DNA of 64,000 nt. Origin: Clostridia bacterium (GTDB taxonomy: Bacteria; Bacillota; Clostridia; Monoglobales; Monoglobaceae). The notes below the pieces were generated by a model. It had not been told where the DNA came from. It saw nothing but the letters and a program-made list of their open reading frames with translations, and did no database searches. A program made the translations under genes and the position numbers. Where the stretch lies: positions 1 to 64,000 of the forward strand of contig JAFYXN010000006.1 in NCBI GenBank assembly GCA_017546145.1. The letters are read 5' to 3'. Of this stretch, positions 33,450 to 40,195 are shown piece by piece (position 1 is the first letter of the stretch; each line of letters opens with the position of its first letter).

Positions 33450-34301
33450 TCATTTCAACGCAATCAACTCACTTACAACTATTACAGGCTTATTATTTAT
33501 TCTAAATGGGAAAATGCTGTTGCCAATCCCTCGACTTACTATCATACTTGTTGTGCCATTTTCATAAAGACCATCGTAGTATTTTGGCAGTAATCCTTGT
33601 CCCGGAGCAACCAAACCTCCTACAAAGGGGAGGATAAATTGTCCACCGTGTGCATGCCCCGACAGAACCAAATCAGCTTTATCCGCATACGCCTCAAAGT
33701 ACTCCGGTCTGTGTGCTAAAAGAACCTTGTAATTTGCGTTTTCCGGGACAATGCGCATAAGTTGATGTGAAATATTTTGTTCCATAGCATCATCAACAAG
33801 CTCCATTCTAAATCCCGGATCGTTTATTCCAATGATGGTTATTGTATCAGTTCCAACAGATATATCTGCTTTCTCATCTTCAAGTACAGTCACCCCTGAC
33901 TGCTTCAGCCTTGTTATTAAATGGTTGTATTCGGTATTACTAAGTCTTGATTCGTGATTTCCGTTCACATAATATGTAGGTGCAATCTTTACTGCACTTT
34001 CTGCAAAATATACAGCCTTATCTATGTTTGTTCTTCTTGAATCTACAATATCTCCCGTAATTACAATAATATCTGCGTCTGCTTTTTGTAACAAAGAAAT
34101 AAGCTTTATGTTGTTCTTTCCAAACTCTGTATTATGTAAATCTGATATCTGCGCTATTCTAAACCTATCAAATTCCATCGGCAAAGATTCAGATGAAACA
34201 ACTATTGTATTTATTTCCAAAGCACTGTTACCATAGACAACCCATATAATAAACAAAACTATAATAACAAGTATTGCAAATAGAATATATTTTTTAATCA
34301 A
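33450..34301 (-). CDS. Membrane-anchored metallophosphoesterase (YkuE-like)
   Basis: 283 residues. One N-terminal membrane helix (about 5-25) precedes a calcineurin-like domain with the five motifs: ISDLHN (D-x-H), GDIVDSRR (GD), 'GNHESR' (GNHE), 'LLAHRPEY' and 'LSGHAHGGQF' (GHxH). The 'PGQGLLPKYYDGLYENGTTSMIVSRGIGNSIFPFR' region (read in parts) is typical of the YkuE/UDP-diacylglucosamine-pyrophosphatase-like branch. It probably hydrolyses a lipid- or wall-linked phosphoester; the substrate is unknown. A broken copy of the 34-38 kb repeat lies 100 nt upstream. Confidence 0.88.
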   Translation of the reverse strand: MIKKYILFAILVIIVLFIIWVVYGNSALEINTIVVSSESLPMEFDRFRIAQISDLHNTEFGKNNIKLISLLQKADADIIVITGDIVDSRRTNIDKAVYFAESAVKIAPTYYVNGNHESRLSNTEYNHLITRLKQSGVTVLEDEKADISVGTDTITIIGINDPGFRMELVDDAMEQNISHQLMRIVPENANYKVLLAHRPEYFEAYADKADLVLSGHAHGGQFILPFVGGLVAPGQGLLPKYYDGLYENGTTSMIVSRGIGNSIFPFRINNKPVIVVSELIALK

Positions 34302-34404
34302 TATATTTCACCTTGCTTTCGACAATATTCGGTACTTTTTATAAAATTGGCAAACAATTTATATTCTAACTGTTTTAGCAAATTACGTTTATTTCGTAAG
34401 TTAA

Positions 34405-34475
34405 TTATATAAAGACTGTATAATCTATGTGCCCTTTGTTTTAAAACAAGCTCAAATCTGGTCAGGATTAAAAAC
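34405..34475. repeat. Cassette-boundary repeat, copy 1 (broken)
   Basis: TATATAAAGACTGTATAATCTATGTGCC matches the repeat core apart from two bases near its end (read in parts: TATATAAAGACTGTATAATCT, 34407 on). The left half (TTCGACA...) is replaced by unrelated sequence; a displaced TTTCGACAATATT occurs at 34317-34329. The tail GGTCAGGATTAAAAA (34460-34474) aligns with the AGTTARGACAAAAA tail of the other copies. Confidence 0.75.
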
Positions 34476-34477
34476 TT

Positions 34478-34509
34478 AACCGATGCAGACAGAAAGTTCT
34501 ACATCGGTT
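34478..34509 (-). terminator. Terminator after yafQ
   Basis: AACCGATGCAGA and TTCTACATCGGTT pair with one mismatch. On the - strand it lies 5 nt after the yafQ stop and is followed by AAGTTTTTAA. Confidence 0.7.
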
Positions 34510-34513
34510 TTAG

Positions 34514-34789
34514 TTAAAACAAATCGCTATGAGTACCAGTTCGAGTTAAGCCTAACACCAGTAAATCTTTCTCAATTCTGTAAATTAACAACCAATTCGG
34601 TTCAATATGACATTCTCTTGACCCTCTATAATCTCCGGATAGCGGATGATCAAGATATTTTTCAGGAAGTTTATCTCCGTTAGCTAAAATATCAATAACT
34701 TCCTTCAATAAATCCATATTATACCCTCGTTTTTTAGCAAGTTTATAATCCTTTTTAAAACGAGTTGACATTTCTATTTGGTACTTCAT
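34514..34789 (-). CDS. yafQ: YafQ/RelE-family mRNA interferase toxin
   Basis: 91 residues. YafQ signature: TRFKKDYKLAKKRGYNM at the N-terminus, LPEKYLDHPLSGDYRGSRECHIEPNW-type centre (with the catalytic His residues), then LLIYRI and a terminal 'TGTHSDLF' carrying the conserved His. It cleaves mRNA in the ribosome. The start overlaps the end of the dinJ-like gene by 4 nt. A terminator and a broken repeat copy follow. Confidence 0.9.
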   Translation of the reverse strand: MKYQIEMSTRFKKDYKLAKKRGYNMDLLKEVIDILANGDKLPEKYLDHPLSGDYRGSRECHIEPNWLLIYRIEKDLLVLGLTRTGTHSDLF

Positions 34790-35061
34790 GATTCTAAGTC
34801 CTCAAAAAGCTCTTTTGTACTTGAATATCTTTTCGCCGGTATCTTTCCACTTAACATATCGTCCATTTCCTTAATAGCAGCAACAGTTTCTGCATTTGGA
34901 ATATCAGTCGCAATTTCAAAAGGTATTCTGCCTTGTCTGACAACCTGCCTTAAAAACATATTCATAGCCGTTGTCATATTAAGCCCCATATCAGAAAACA
35001 TTGCGTCTGCCTGTTTTTTCAATTCAGTATCCATCCGAATACTCATATTTACAGTTGCCAT
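34786..35061 (-). CDS. dinJ: RelB/DinJ-family antitoxin
   Basis: 91 residues. The N-terminal ribbon-helix-helix (ATVNMSIRMDTELKKQAD, then MFSDMGLNMTTAMNMFLRQ) is the DinJ pattern, followed by 'GRIPFEI'. It neutralises the YafQ toxin encoded downstream and represses its own promoter. The promoter (35093-35121) and an imperfect palindrome around its -10 box lie between the gene and repeat copy 2, so the module carries its own control region. Confidence 0.92.
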   Translation of the reverse strand: MATVNMSIRMDTELKKQADAMFSDMGLNMTTAMNMFLRQVVRQGRIPFEIATDIPNAETVAAIKEMDDMLSGKIPAKRYSSTKELFEDLES

Positions 35062-35092
35062 AATATATTACCTCCTTACATTTAGTATATAC

Positions 35093-35121
35093 ATTGTACC
35101 ACAAAATATGTGCATTGTCAA
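35093..35121 (-). promoter_or_regulatory. dinJ-yafQ promoter with overlapping palindrome
   Basis: On the - strand TTGACA and TACAAT are separated by 17 nt. The -10 box lies in an imperfect palindrome (TACATTTAG-TATA-TACATTGTA, 35077-35098), a fitting operator for the RHH antitoxin. The promoter lies outside the repeat copy upstream. Confidence 0.8.
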
Positions 35122-35147
35122 TGCGCTTTTTGACTACAATGACCTGT

Positions 35148-35240
35148 TTTCGCCAAATTTCGACAATCCTTATATAAAGACTGTATAATCTAGATGCCAA
35201 CTTGAGTTATAACATCGTCATATCAAGTTAAGACTAAAAA
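35148..35240. repeat. Cassette-boundary repeat, copy 2 (complete)
   Basis: Parts in + orientation: TTTCGCCAAATTTCGACAA; a near-palindrome at 35163-35184 centred on TTATATAA; GTATAATCTAGATGCC; an imperfect dyad AACTTGAG...ATCAAGTT; and the tail AGTTAAGACTAAAAA. It ends exactly at the base before the dinD stop codon (35241). Confidence 0.85.
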
Positions 35241-36100
35241 TTATTCATCAAGCATCAAAGTTCCTTCTTTTGCTTTTTGTTTCAGTCTTTTCATCTGCTC
35301 TTTTTCAATTTGAGCAATGCTCTTTTCGGGAGTTGGCAAATCTTCAGGCATTGTACCGCCAATTTCTTCAATAGCTTTTCTGACTTCTCTGCCAACTGTA
35401 TTATGAACTTTGGTGGCAGTTTCTGCATTATCAACATTATCTTTTCTCAACTTTTCCTCTGTCTGTGAAATTCTGAAAAGATTTGCGATAAGTTCTGTGC
35501 TGCCCATATAATCAAGAATTTTTTGTCCTACTGCAAGACCTTTTCTTTTGTGGATATCTTCAACATCAAGTCCACCATAAAGCCCCATATAACCGGCATT
35601 TTGAAAAATTGCAAATTCCTCATTCGTTATAACACCGGCATTTCTTGCAGTTTCCGCCAGAAGCTGATTCCATTGTTTTATATCACCGCGAACAACCAAT
35701 CTTCTGCTATCTTCATCAAGCTGATTAAATCTGTCCGCAACTTCTTGTCTGTAAGTCTGTATGGCAAAGTATGTTTGCCCAAGTGCAATAACTTCTTTTC
35801 TTGGGTCGCCATTTTGAACAATCAAATAACAAGCATATCTTGTAAGTTCATAATCCAAGACAGGTTTTTCGGTTGCACCTGCTTTCACGATTTTCCTGAC
35901 CTCAGGAAAATCGCAATTAATATCGTGTCCGCTATTTTCACAAGCAATCATTGCACGCTTTATAACCTTATGAAAATTTTCCCATTTGTTATAATCTAAA
36001 ACAATCGCCAATTCTCTTGCAAACCAATATTCTGTACGTCTTCTTTAATATGCTTTATATCTTCAAAGCATTTGTATTCTTTTGCAATCAGATTGCTCAT
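35241..36100 (-). pseudogene. dinD: dinD (DNA damage-inducible protein D), frameshifted
   Basis: The ATG at 36100 (AGAGG site upstream) opens a frame that reads EYKCFEDIKHIKED and then goes off; the expected continuation, TEYWFARELAIVLDYNKW, is in another frame. The break is near 36037, where one base is missing between GAC and GTACAG (expected GAC-GGT-ACA). Downstream the frame is open for 250 codons with clear DinD features (YACYLIVQNGDPRKEVIALGQ, then YFAIQTYRQE). DinD is induced by DNA damage and inhibits RecA filaments in E. coli. A restart at 36011 would give a 256-residue protein lacking the first 30 residues. A sequencing error is the alternative explanation. Confidence 0.85.
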
Positions 36101-36120
36101 TTTATTACCTCTTTTCTTTT

Positions 36121-36210
36121 TCAACATTTTTCGACAGTCTTTATATAAAGACTGTATAATCTAGATGCCACTAATTATAGATCTTGTTCATATCGTTTTA
36201 GGAACAAAAA
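36121..36210. repeat. Cassette-boundary repeat, copy 3 (complete, perfect palindrome)
   Basis: The central part at 36134-36155 is a perfect 22-bp palindrome (ACAGTCTTTAT and its reverse complement). GTATAATCTAGATGCC follows, then a dyad region and the tail GTTTTAGGAACAAAAA. It lies between the dinD start and the GIY-YIG stop codon (14 nt away). Confidence 0.88.
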
Positions 36211-36224
36211 TCAGTTAATAATTA

Positions 36225-36662
36225 TTAACTATCCTTGCCATATTTTTTTATAAACTCTTCCATCCATTTTAACTGTTCTAGATCAACCGTCTTTTTTGTT
36301 CTATATAATTTTTTTAATTCTTCTCCAATTGGTACAATGCCATTTTCTCTGTAATATTCACCACAAAGTGCATTTATTGGTCCTTCGGCTAAATCTACAT
36401 TATATCCATTTTCGCACGAATCATAATAATCGATATAAAAGGTTTCAAAATATTCTGCTTCTTCTTTGTTTAAACCTTCCATCAAAACTAAATGTTCAAA
36501 ATTATCCCATCCGTATTCCTGTACAACTTTATAAAAAGCCTGTCTTTTGTATCCTTCTCCAGCATACCATCTTTTATTAGCAGCCTGCTTAGTTATTCCT
36601 ACATATGTTTTAGCAGTAATTTTATTTATATGGCAATATACTATATACTCTTTTTTATCCAT
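36225..36662 (-). CDS. GIY-YIG nuclease family protein
   Basis: 145 residues. The GIY-YIG core is at the N-terminus: EYIVYCHINK (as 'YIVY' for GIY), KTYVGITK (as 'YVGI' for YIG), a following Arg in NKRWYAGEGY, and a Glu further on (LNKEEAEYFETFYID). Proteins of this size with a degenerate GIY motif occur in phages and mobile elements. It probably cuts DNA. It shares a cassette with the Abi-alpha gene, 23 nt upstream, with no repeat between them, so the two probably work as one unit. Confidence 0.75.
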   Translation of the reverse strand: MDKKEYIVYCHINKITAKTYVGITKQAANKRWYAGEGYKRQAFYKVVQEYGWDNFEHLVLMEGLNKEEAEYFETFYIDYYDSCENGYNVDLAEGPINALCGEYYRENGIVPIGEELKKLYRTKKTVDLEQLKWMEEFIKKYGKDS

Positions 36663-36685
36663 TCTTCATCCTCAAAATTTTCAAA

Positions 36686-37465
36686 TTACAAACAAACTTT
36701 TATAAAATTTTTACCAAATGCCGTTAACTCAAATTTACCTTTTTTAATTTCGATTTTTTCATTTTCTTTAACAGGTTTATTTAATAACTGTTTAACAAAT
36801 GAATGTTCTTCTAATTCTTTGTATAACTTTTCATCTTTAAAATATGTTCCATATGGAATCTCAATCAATTTTAATCTTTCAAAATTATCTAAATACGAAA
36901 ATATCTCATTAGGACAATCACAAACATTTTCAGCAATATCAGTAAAATTATGAACTAACGTTATGTATCCTCCCTTTTTTATAGTTAAAACAACATCGAT
37001 CAACGGATAACCATTTTGATGTGAAAGTTTTTTCAACAACTTTGCCTCATCTGGAGTAAGCTGTTTAATAATGTCAACAAATGAAGGATGCACATTATAT
37101 TTCGTATCAATATTCATAGAAGAAGCAAGAAGATTTGCGTACATATCCCTTAACTCTTCACTGTCAAAGCAATACGAAATTTGTTGCAACGCTGGAACTG
37201 CCACATATCCTTCAGGTGAAACAATTTTTTCCTCAGGCACATCTTTCATTTTGTATGCCAATAGTTCCCTTGTTTTTTCAAAATTATATTGTTTTTCTGC
37301 AACCCATAACTTCGGTTTTGCAAGCGCCACATCAATAGCTTGAAAAGGAAGAGCAATAATATTTCCAATAGATTTAAATGTAGGTTTTAATGTATCGTTA
37401 TACCCTTCAACTGCAACTGCTTTAGCAGATTCAACTAAAAGTTCTTTCCCCAATTCTTCTGGCAT
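36686..37465 (-). CDS. Abi-alpha (DUF4393) family protein, putative abortive infection
   Basis: 259 residues. The family pattern is visible: TLKPTFKSIGNIIALPFQA near the N-terminus; 'VSPEGYVAVPALQQISYCF' and 'SEELRDMYANLLASSMN' in the middle; and VHPSFVDIIKQLTPDEAKLL. Pfam names this family Abi_alpha after a lactococcal abortive-infection link; the mechanism is unknown. A phage-defence role in this window is inference from family and neighbours. It is followed by a GIY-YIG gene in the same cassette. Confidence 0.78.
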   Translation of the reverse strand: MPEELGKELLVESAKAVAVEGYNDTLKPTFKSIGNIIALPFQAIDVALAKPKLWVAEKQYNFEKTRELLAYKMKDVPEEKIVSPEGYVAVPALQQISYCFDSEELRDMYANLLASSMNIDTKYNVHPSFVDIIKQLTPDEAKLLKKLSHQNGYPLIDVVLTIKKGGYITLVHNFTDIAENVCDCPNEIFSYLDNFERLKLIEIPYGTYFKDEKLYKELEEHSFVKQLLNKPVKENEKIEIKKGKFELTAFGKNFIKVCL

Positions 37466-37534
37466 TTATTTTTCTCCTTTGTGTAAAAATATTTTTATTA
37501 GTTTATATTACGATTAAATAACTTATTGTTATAT

Positions 37535-37584
37535 TCGTCAAAATTCGACAATCTTTATATAAAAACTGTATAATCTAGATGCCA
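37535..37584. repeat. Cassette-boundary repeat, copy 4 (overlaps a stop codon)
   Basis: TCGTCAAAATTCGACAATC, then TTATATAAAAACTGTATAATC, then TAGATGCCA. The near-palindrome spans 37548-37569. The TAG stop of the neighbouring 110-residue ORF is the CTA at 37575-37577 inside the repeat. The dyad and the AGTTARGAC tail of the other copies are absent; coding sequence takes their place. Confidence 0.85.
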
Positions 37585-37907
37585 ATGGTTTTTAAATCAA
37601 TTTTTAATTCATCACAGCAAGTATCTAAATTTCCATACCAACTCTCAGAAATATGCTTAATCTTTTTCCAGTCATCTTTTAACGTTATATTATCTATCGT
37701 AGTTGTATTGTACAATTCGTCCAGCGATTTAAACTTAATTTCTCCACTTTGTTCTTCAACAGTTCCGCATCTTTGAAAAGTCGGTCCATCATCATATTTA
37801 ATAATCATATATTCGTCATCTTTATCTTCAAAATATATACAAAATTCTGGTTCGCCGGGGAATAATTCATATATTTTTTTAAATATCTCATAAGTTACTG
37901 TTTTCAA
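37575..37907 (-). CDS. Hypothetical protein, 110 residues (cassette gene)
   Basis: No family recognised. The protein is acidic and aromatic-rich (FPGEPEFCIYFEDKDDEYM, then YDDGPTFQRCGTVEEQ), with no signal peptide or membrane helix. Its size and composition recall immunity-type or anti-phage accessory proteins, but that is weak. The start follows an AGAGGTG site. Its final codons and stop lie inside repeat copy 4, which could mean that cassette joining trimmed or fused its end. Confidence 0.6.
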   Translation of the reverse strand: MKTVTYEIFKKIYELFPGEPEFCIYFEDKDDEYMIIKYDDGPTFQRCGTVEEQSGEIKFKSLDELYNTTTIDNITLKDDWKKIKHISESWYGNLDTCCDELKIDLKTIGI

Positions 37908-37931
37908 AATAGCACCTCTTTTTCAACCTCT

Positions 37932-38021
37932 CTCAACAATTTTCGACAACCTTTATATAAAGACTGTACAATTTAGATACCGGACTTTTTAACTGAAGTT
38001 CATCTTAAGTTAGGACAAAAG
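37932..38021. repeat. Cassette-boundary repeat, copy 5 (complete)
   Basis: CTCAACAATTTTCGACAACC, near-palindrome at 37946-37967, GTACAATTTAGATACCGG, dyad TTTAACTGAAG...CTTAAGTTA, and tail AGTTAGGACAAAAG. It ends 1 nt before the stop codon of the 85-residue ORF. Confidence 0.85.
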
Positions 38022-38022
38022 A

Positions 38023-38280
38023 TTATTTTGTAACCTCTACAATTCCTTTTGATTCTAAAAATCCAATAAGCTTTTCAAGGTATGCTAATCGTTCATGGTT
38101 TATCGGCGGATTTTCCATATACCCTAAATCTCCACCAACACTTTCATAGCTTTCCTCACAATAACACATATGCAAAAGATATCCCCACTCCAATTCAACA
38201 TTATCTTCATTCAATAACTTTTCAAATGTTTCAATCGGCTCATTTTCAAACATCATCATGATTAAATCATGTTCTTTCAT
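38023..38280 (-). CDS. Hypothetical protein, 85 residues (cassette gene)
   Basis: No family recognised. Acidic, with a hydrophobic Met-rich start (KEHDLIMMMFENEPIETF), a CYCEESYESVGG stretch and a helical tail (HERLAYLEKLIGFLESKG). The AAAGGAGACC site upstream of the ATG is partly formed by the end of repeat copy 6. It is the first cassette in the direction of transcription. Confidence 0.6.
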   Translation of the reverse strand: MKEHDLIMMMFENEPIETFEKLLNEDNVELEWGYLLHMCYCEESYESVGGDLGYMENPPINHERLAYLEKLIGFLESKGIVEVTK

Positions 38281-38293
38281 TCCAAAGGTCTCC

Positions 38294-38320
38294 TTTCGCC
38301 AAAATTCGACATTCTTTATA
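38294..38320. repeat. Cassette-boundary repeat, copy 6 (half site)
   Basis: TTTCGCCAAAATTCGACATTC and TTTATA match the left half of the repeat (closest to copies 2 and 4). Beyond the palindrome centre the match stops and unique sequence begins. On the - strand TTGTGC, 17 nt and TATAAA span the junction and could be a promoter for the array. Confidence 0.75.
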
Positions 38321-38464
38321 TCCTCTTGTCAAATCACGCACAAAAACTATTTTTATTTAGTATAGCACAGACAAAAATTCATTACAATACATAAATCTGT
38401 TTTTTAATAACTGTTTTTTAATAACTTTTGTTTAAAACAAAAAATTACAACATATAGCAAAAAA

Positions 38465-38483
38465 GATGCTCTTTGCGAGCATC
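38465..38483 (-). terminator. spoIIIA operon terminator
   Basis: GATGCTC-TTTGC-GAGCATC hairpin. On the - strand it begins 5 nt after the spoIIIAH stop and is followed by TTTTTTG. The stretch 38321-38464 before it holds nothing recognisable beyond AT-rich sequence. Confidence 0.85.
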
Positions 38484-38488
38484 CTTTG

Positions 38489-39034
38489 CTATTTTTTGTT
38501 TGAAATCTTTATTTGAGTTGTTTTTGCGCCTGTTTGTTCTACCACTATATCCTTTATCTGTGCAACACCCTCTGCCTGAAGTTCGTCTGTTTTTACCACA
38601 ACTCTTACACTGTCCCGGTCTACAAATGCCACACAATCCAAGTAGCCTTTTGCTATAACCATATTTTCAATTGCCGTTTCATCCTCCATATTTTTTGCAT
38701 ACATCTCAAGCTTTTCAGCATTTTTTTCTGCAATCTGTTCACTTTGTTCTCCGTCTTGAGTTGACGCCGCAATAAGCTCTGCCGCTTCACTTCTTGCACA
38801 ATCACGCTCATAACGTGCCCTTGCAAAATAATCGTTATCGGTTTCTTCCAAAACGTTATCCTCTATCTTGGAAATCTGCTCTGAAGAATTTTCCAAAACG
38901 CTGTCATTCATAACAGCAACTGCATCCCCATGCCGTTCTGCCGTCCAGCGATAATACCCTGCAACCGCAACCAAGACCGCAAGTCCTGCTATAAGAATTT
39001 GTTTACTCCTTATACTTTTAAAAAATTTTTTCAT
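38489..39034 (-). CDS. spoIIIAH: Stage III sporulation protein AH
   Basis: 181 residues from the ATG at 39034 (AAAGGTG upstream; the ATG at 39046 lacks a site). A short basic N-terminus, one membrane helix (ILIAGLAVLVAVAGYYRW), a charged linker and a C-terminal ring-building domain (MVIAKGYLDCVAFVDRDS, then TTQIKISNKK). In the established model it forms the mother-cell ring that binds forespore SpoIIQ. Last gene of the operon. Confidence 0.92.
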   Translation of the reverse strand: MKKFFKSIRSKQILIAGLAVLVAVAGYYRWTAERHGDAVAVMNDSVLENSSEQISKIEDNVLEETDNDYFARARYERDCARSEAAELIAASTQDGEQSEQIAEKNAEKLEMYAKNMEDETAIENMVIAKGYLDCVAFVDRDSVRVVVKTDELQAEGVAQIKDIVVEQTGAKTTQIKISNKK

Positions 39035-39090
39035 AAAATTACACACCTTTCTGCCGCGTTATATTTTTACGGCTCTCCATTCTTGCTGTT

Positions 39091-39675
39091 TTAATCAAAA
39101 TTTCCTTGTGCAACCTTTATCCGATGCCCTGAAATCCCATAAAGCGCTTTTACTGCCTCGTAAATCTCAAGTCTGACAGTTTCACTGTCTGCACCTTCTG
39201 CCACCACCAAAACCCCCGACGGAACGGGCAGCTTTTCTTTGAGCACAAAGGGTTTCTCTTCTGTCCCTGATCCGTAAATAATTGCTGATTGTTCCTCTGT
39301 CATGCTTTGCCGGCTCTTTTCAGCTTCGGATTCCCTCAAAGTTTCCTTCTTTTTGTCCGACGCCAAAACTTTTTCGCCGTACTCACATACTGTAATCCTT
39401 GCCTTTACTCTGCCTGCGCCCTTTACTTTATTCAGTATTTCCTCAAGCCCCTTTTCAAGCTGTGCTGTGTATTCATCGCCGGAAAAGCTTTGGATATTCG
39501 GTTCACTTCGGGGCTTTTTATTATCCTCTCCTCCGGTTCCGCTAAGTGCAAATGCAATAACTGCCGCTATGATTATATATATCAGCCACATAGTTTTTTT
39601 GTTGGAATGTTTTACATTTCCATCCTCGTCAACTTCTATAATTTTGGGCTTCTTTTTTAAAAACCGAAAGAACAC
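39091..39675 (-). CDS. spoIIIAG: Stage III sporulation protein AG
   Basis: 194 residues starting with GTG at 39675 (AGGGGTG site upstream, overlapping the spoIIIAF stop). One membrane helix (MWLIYIIIAAVIAFALSG, about 29-46), then the ring-building domain with YTAQLEKGLEEILNKVKGAG and the late 'EAVKALYGISGHRIKVAQG'. It forms the large ring in the feeding-tube channel of the engulfed forespore. Confidence 0.93.
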   Translation of the reverse strand: MFFRFLKKKPKIIEVDEDGNVKHSNKKTMWLIYIIIAAVIAFALSGTGGEDNKKPRSEPNIQSFSGDEYTAQLEKGLEEILNKVKGAGRVKARITVCEYGEKVLASDKKKETLRESEAEKSRQSMTEEQSAIIYGSGTEEKPFVLKEKLPVPSGVLVVAEGADSETVRLEIYEAVKALYGISGHRIKVAQGNFD

Positions 39676-39681
39676 TTACCA

Positions 39682-40191
39682 TCACCCCTCTTCCGTTATA
39701 AAATTTATACCAATGTTTTGCAGAGGAACATCAAACTTTTGATGTGCAAATTTTTTTAAGCTTTGCGCATCAAATGCGTCACCATTTTTCAGCAAAACTG
39801 TTACATCCACTTTTTTTATGCTACCAAAATTTTTATCTTTTGCTTCCGCTGTCACACACACCTGTGTGTTTTGGTTATATACATTTTTAAATTCACTTTC
39901 CATCTTTTCTGCAAGCTTTTTTTCATATAGCTTTATAACTGTTTCCTGTTCCTTTAAATATATTTGTTCAGAAAATCCTGAATCATCAATAGTGCTGTAT
40001 TGCACCGAATCTATAGCTATATCTTTTTCCGAAAACCTTACCACAGGACCGATTACCGAAATAATCAGCACAAACCCCAAAACCGGTTTAATGTACTTTT
40101 TCATTTCGCCATCAATCATTACTATATCAAGCACCGCACCAACCGCAATCACTCCGGCAATCTGCATTATCCATTCCCTAAGCCAATCCAT
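39682..40191 (-). CDS. spoIIIAF: Stage III sporulation protein AF
   Basis: 169 residues. Two N-terminal membrane helices (about 1-60; DWLREWIMQIAGVIAVGAVLD is the usual start) and a ring-building-like C-terminal domain (VTVLLKNGDAF...AHQKFDVPLQNIGI). It ends 7 nt before spoIIIAG. Confidence 0.92.
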   Translation of the reverse strand: MDWLREWIMQIAGVIAVGAVLDIVMIDGEMKKYIKPVLGFVLIISVIGPVVRFSEKDIAIDSVQYSTIDDSGFSEQIYLKEQETVIKLYEKKLAEKMESEFKNVYNQNTQVCVTAEAKDKNFGSIKKVDVTVLLKNGDAFDAQSLKKFAHQKFDVPLQNIGINFITEEG

Positions 40192-40195
40192 AAGA

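Noticed and set aside
37946..37967. LexA/SOS box in front of cassette genes (prompted by dinD and dinJ names)
   Set aside because: The palindrome does not resemble the Gram-positive GAAC-N4-GTTC SOS box.
35148..38021. Canonical integron attC sites
   Set aside because: The dyad ends read GTTAAGAC/GTTAGGAC and TGCCAAC, close to but not matching GTTRRRY/RYYYAAC, and the palindrome part lies outside the dyad. No intI is present. Kept only as an integron-like hypothesis.
34405..38320. CRISPR array
   Set aside because: The repeats are about 90 bp, spaced 0.3-1.3 kb apart with genes between them; there are no short uniform spacers and no cas genes.
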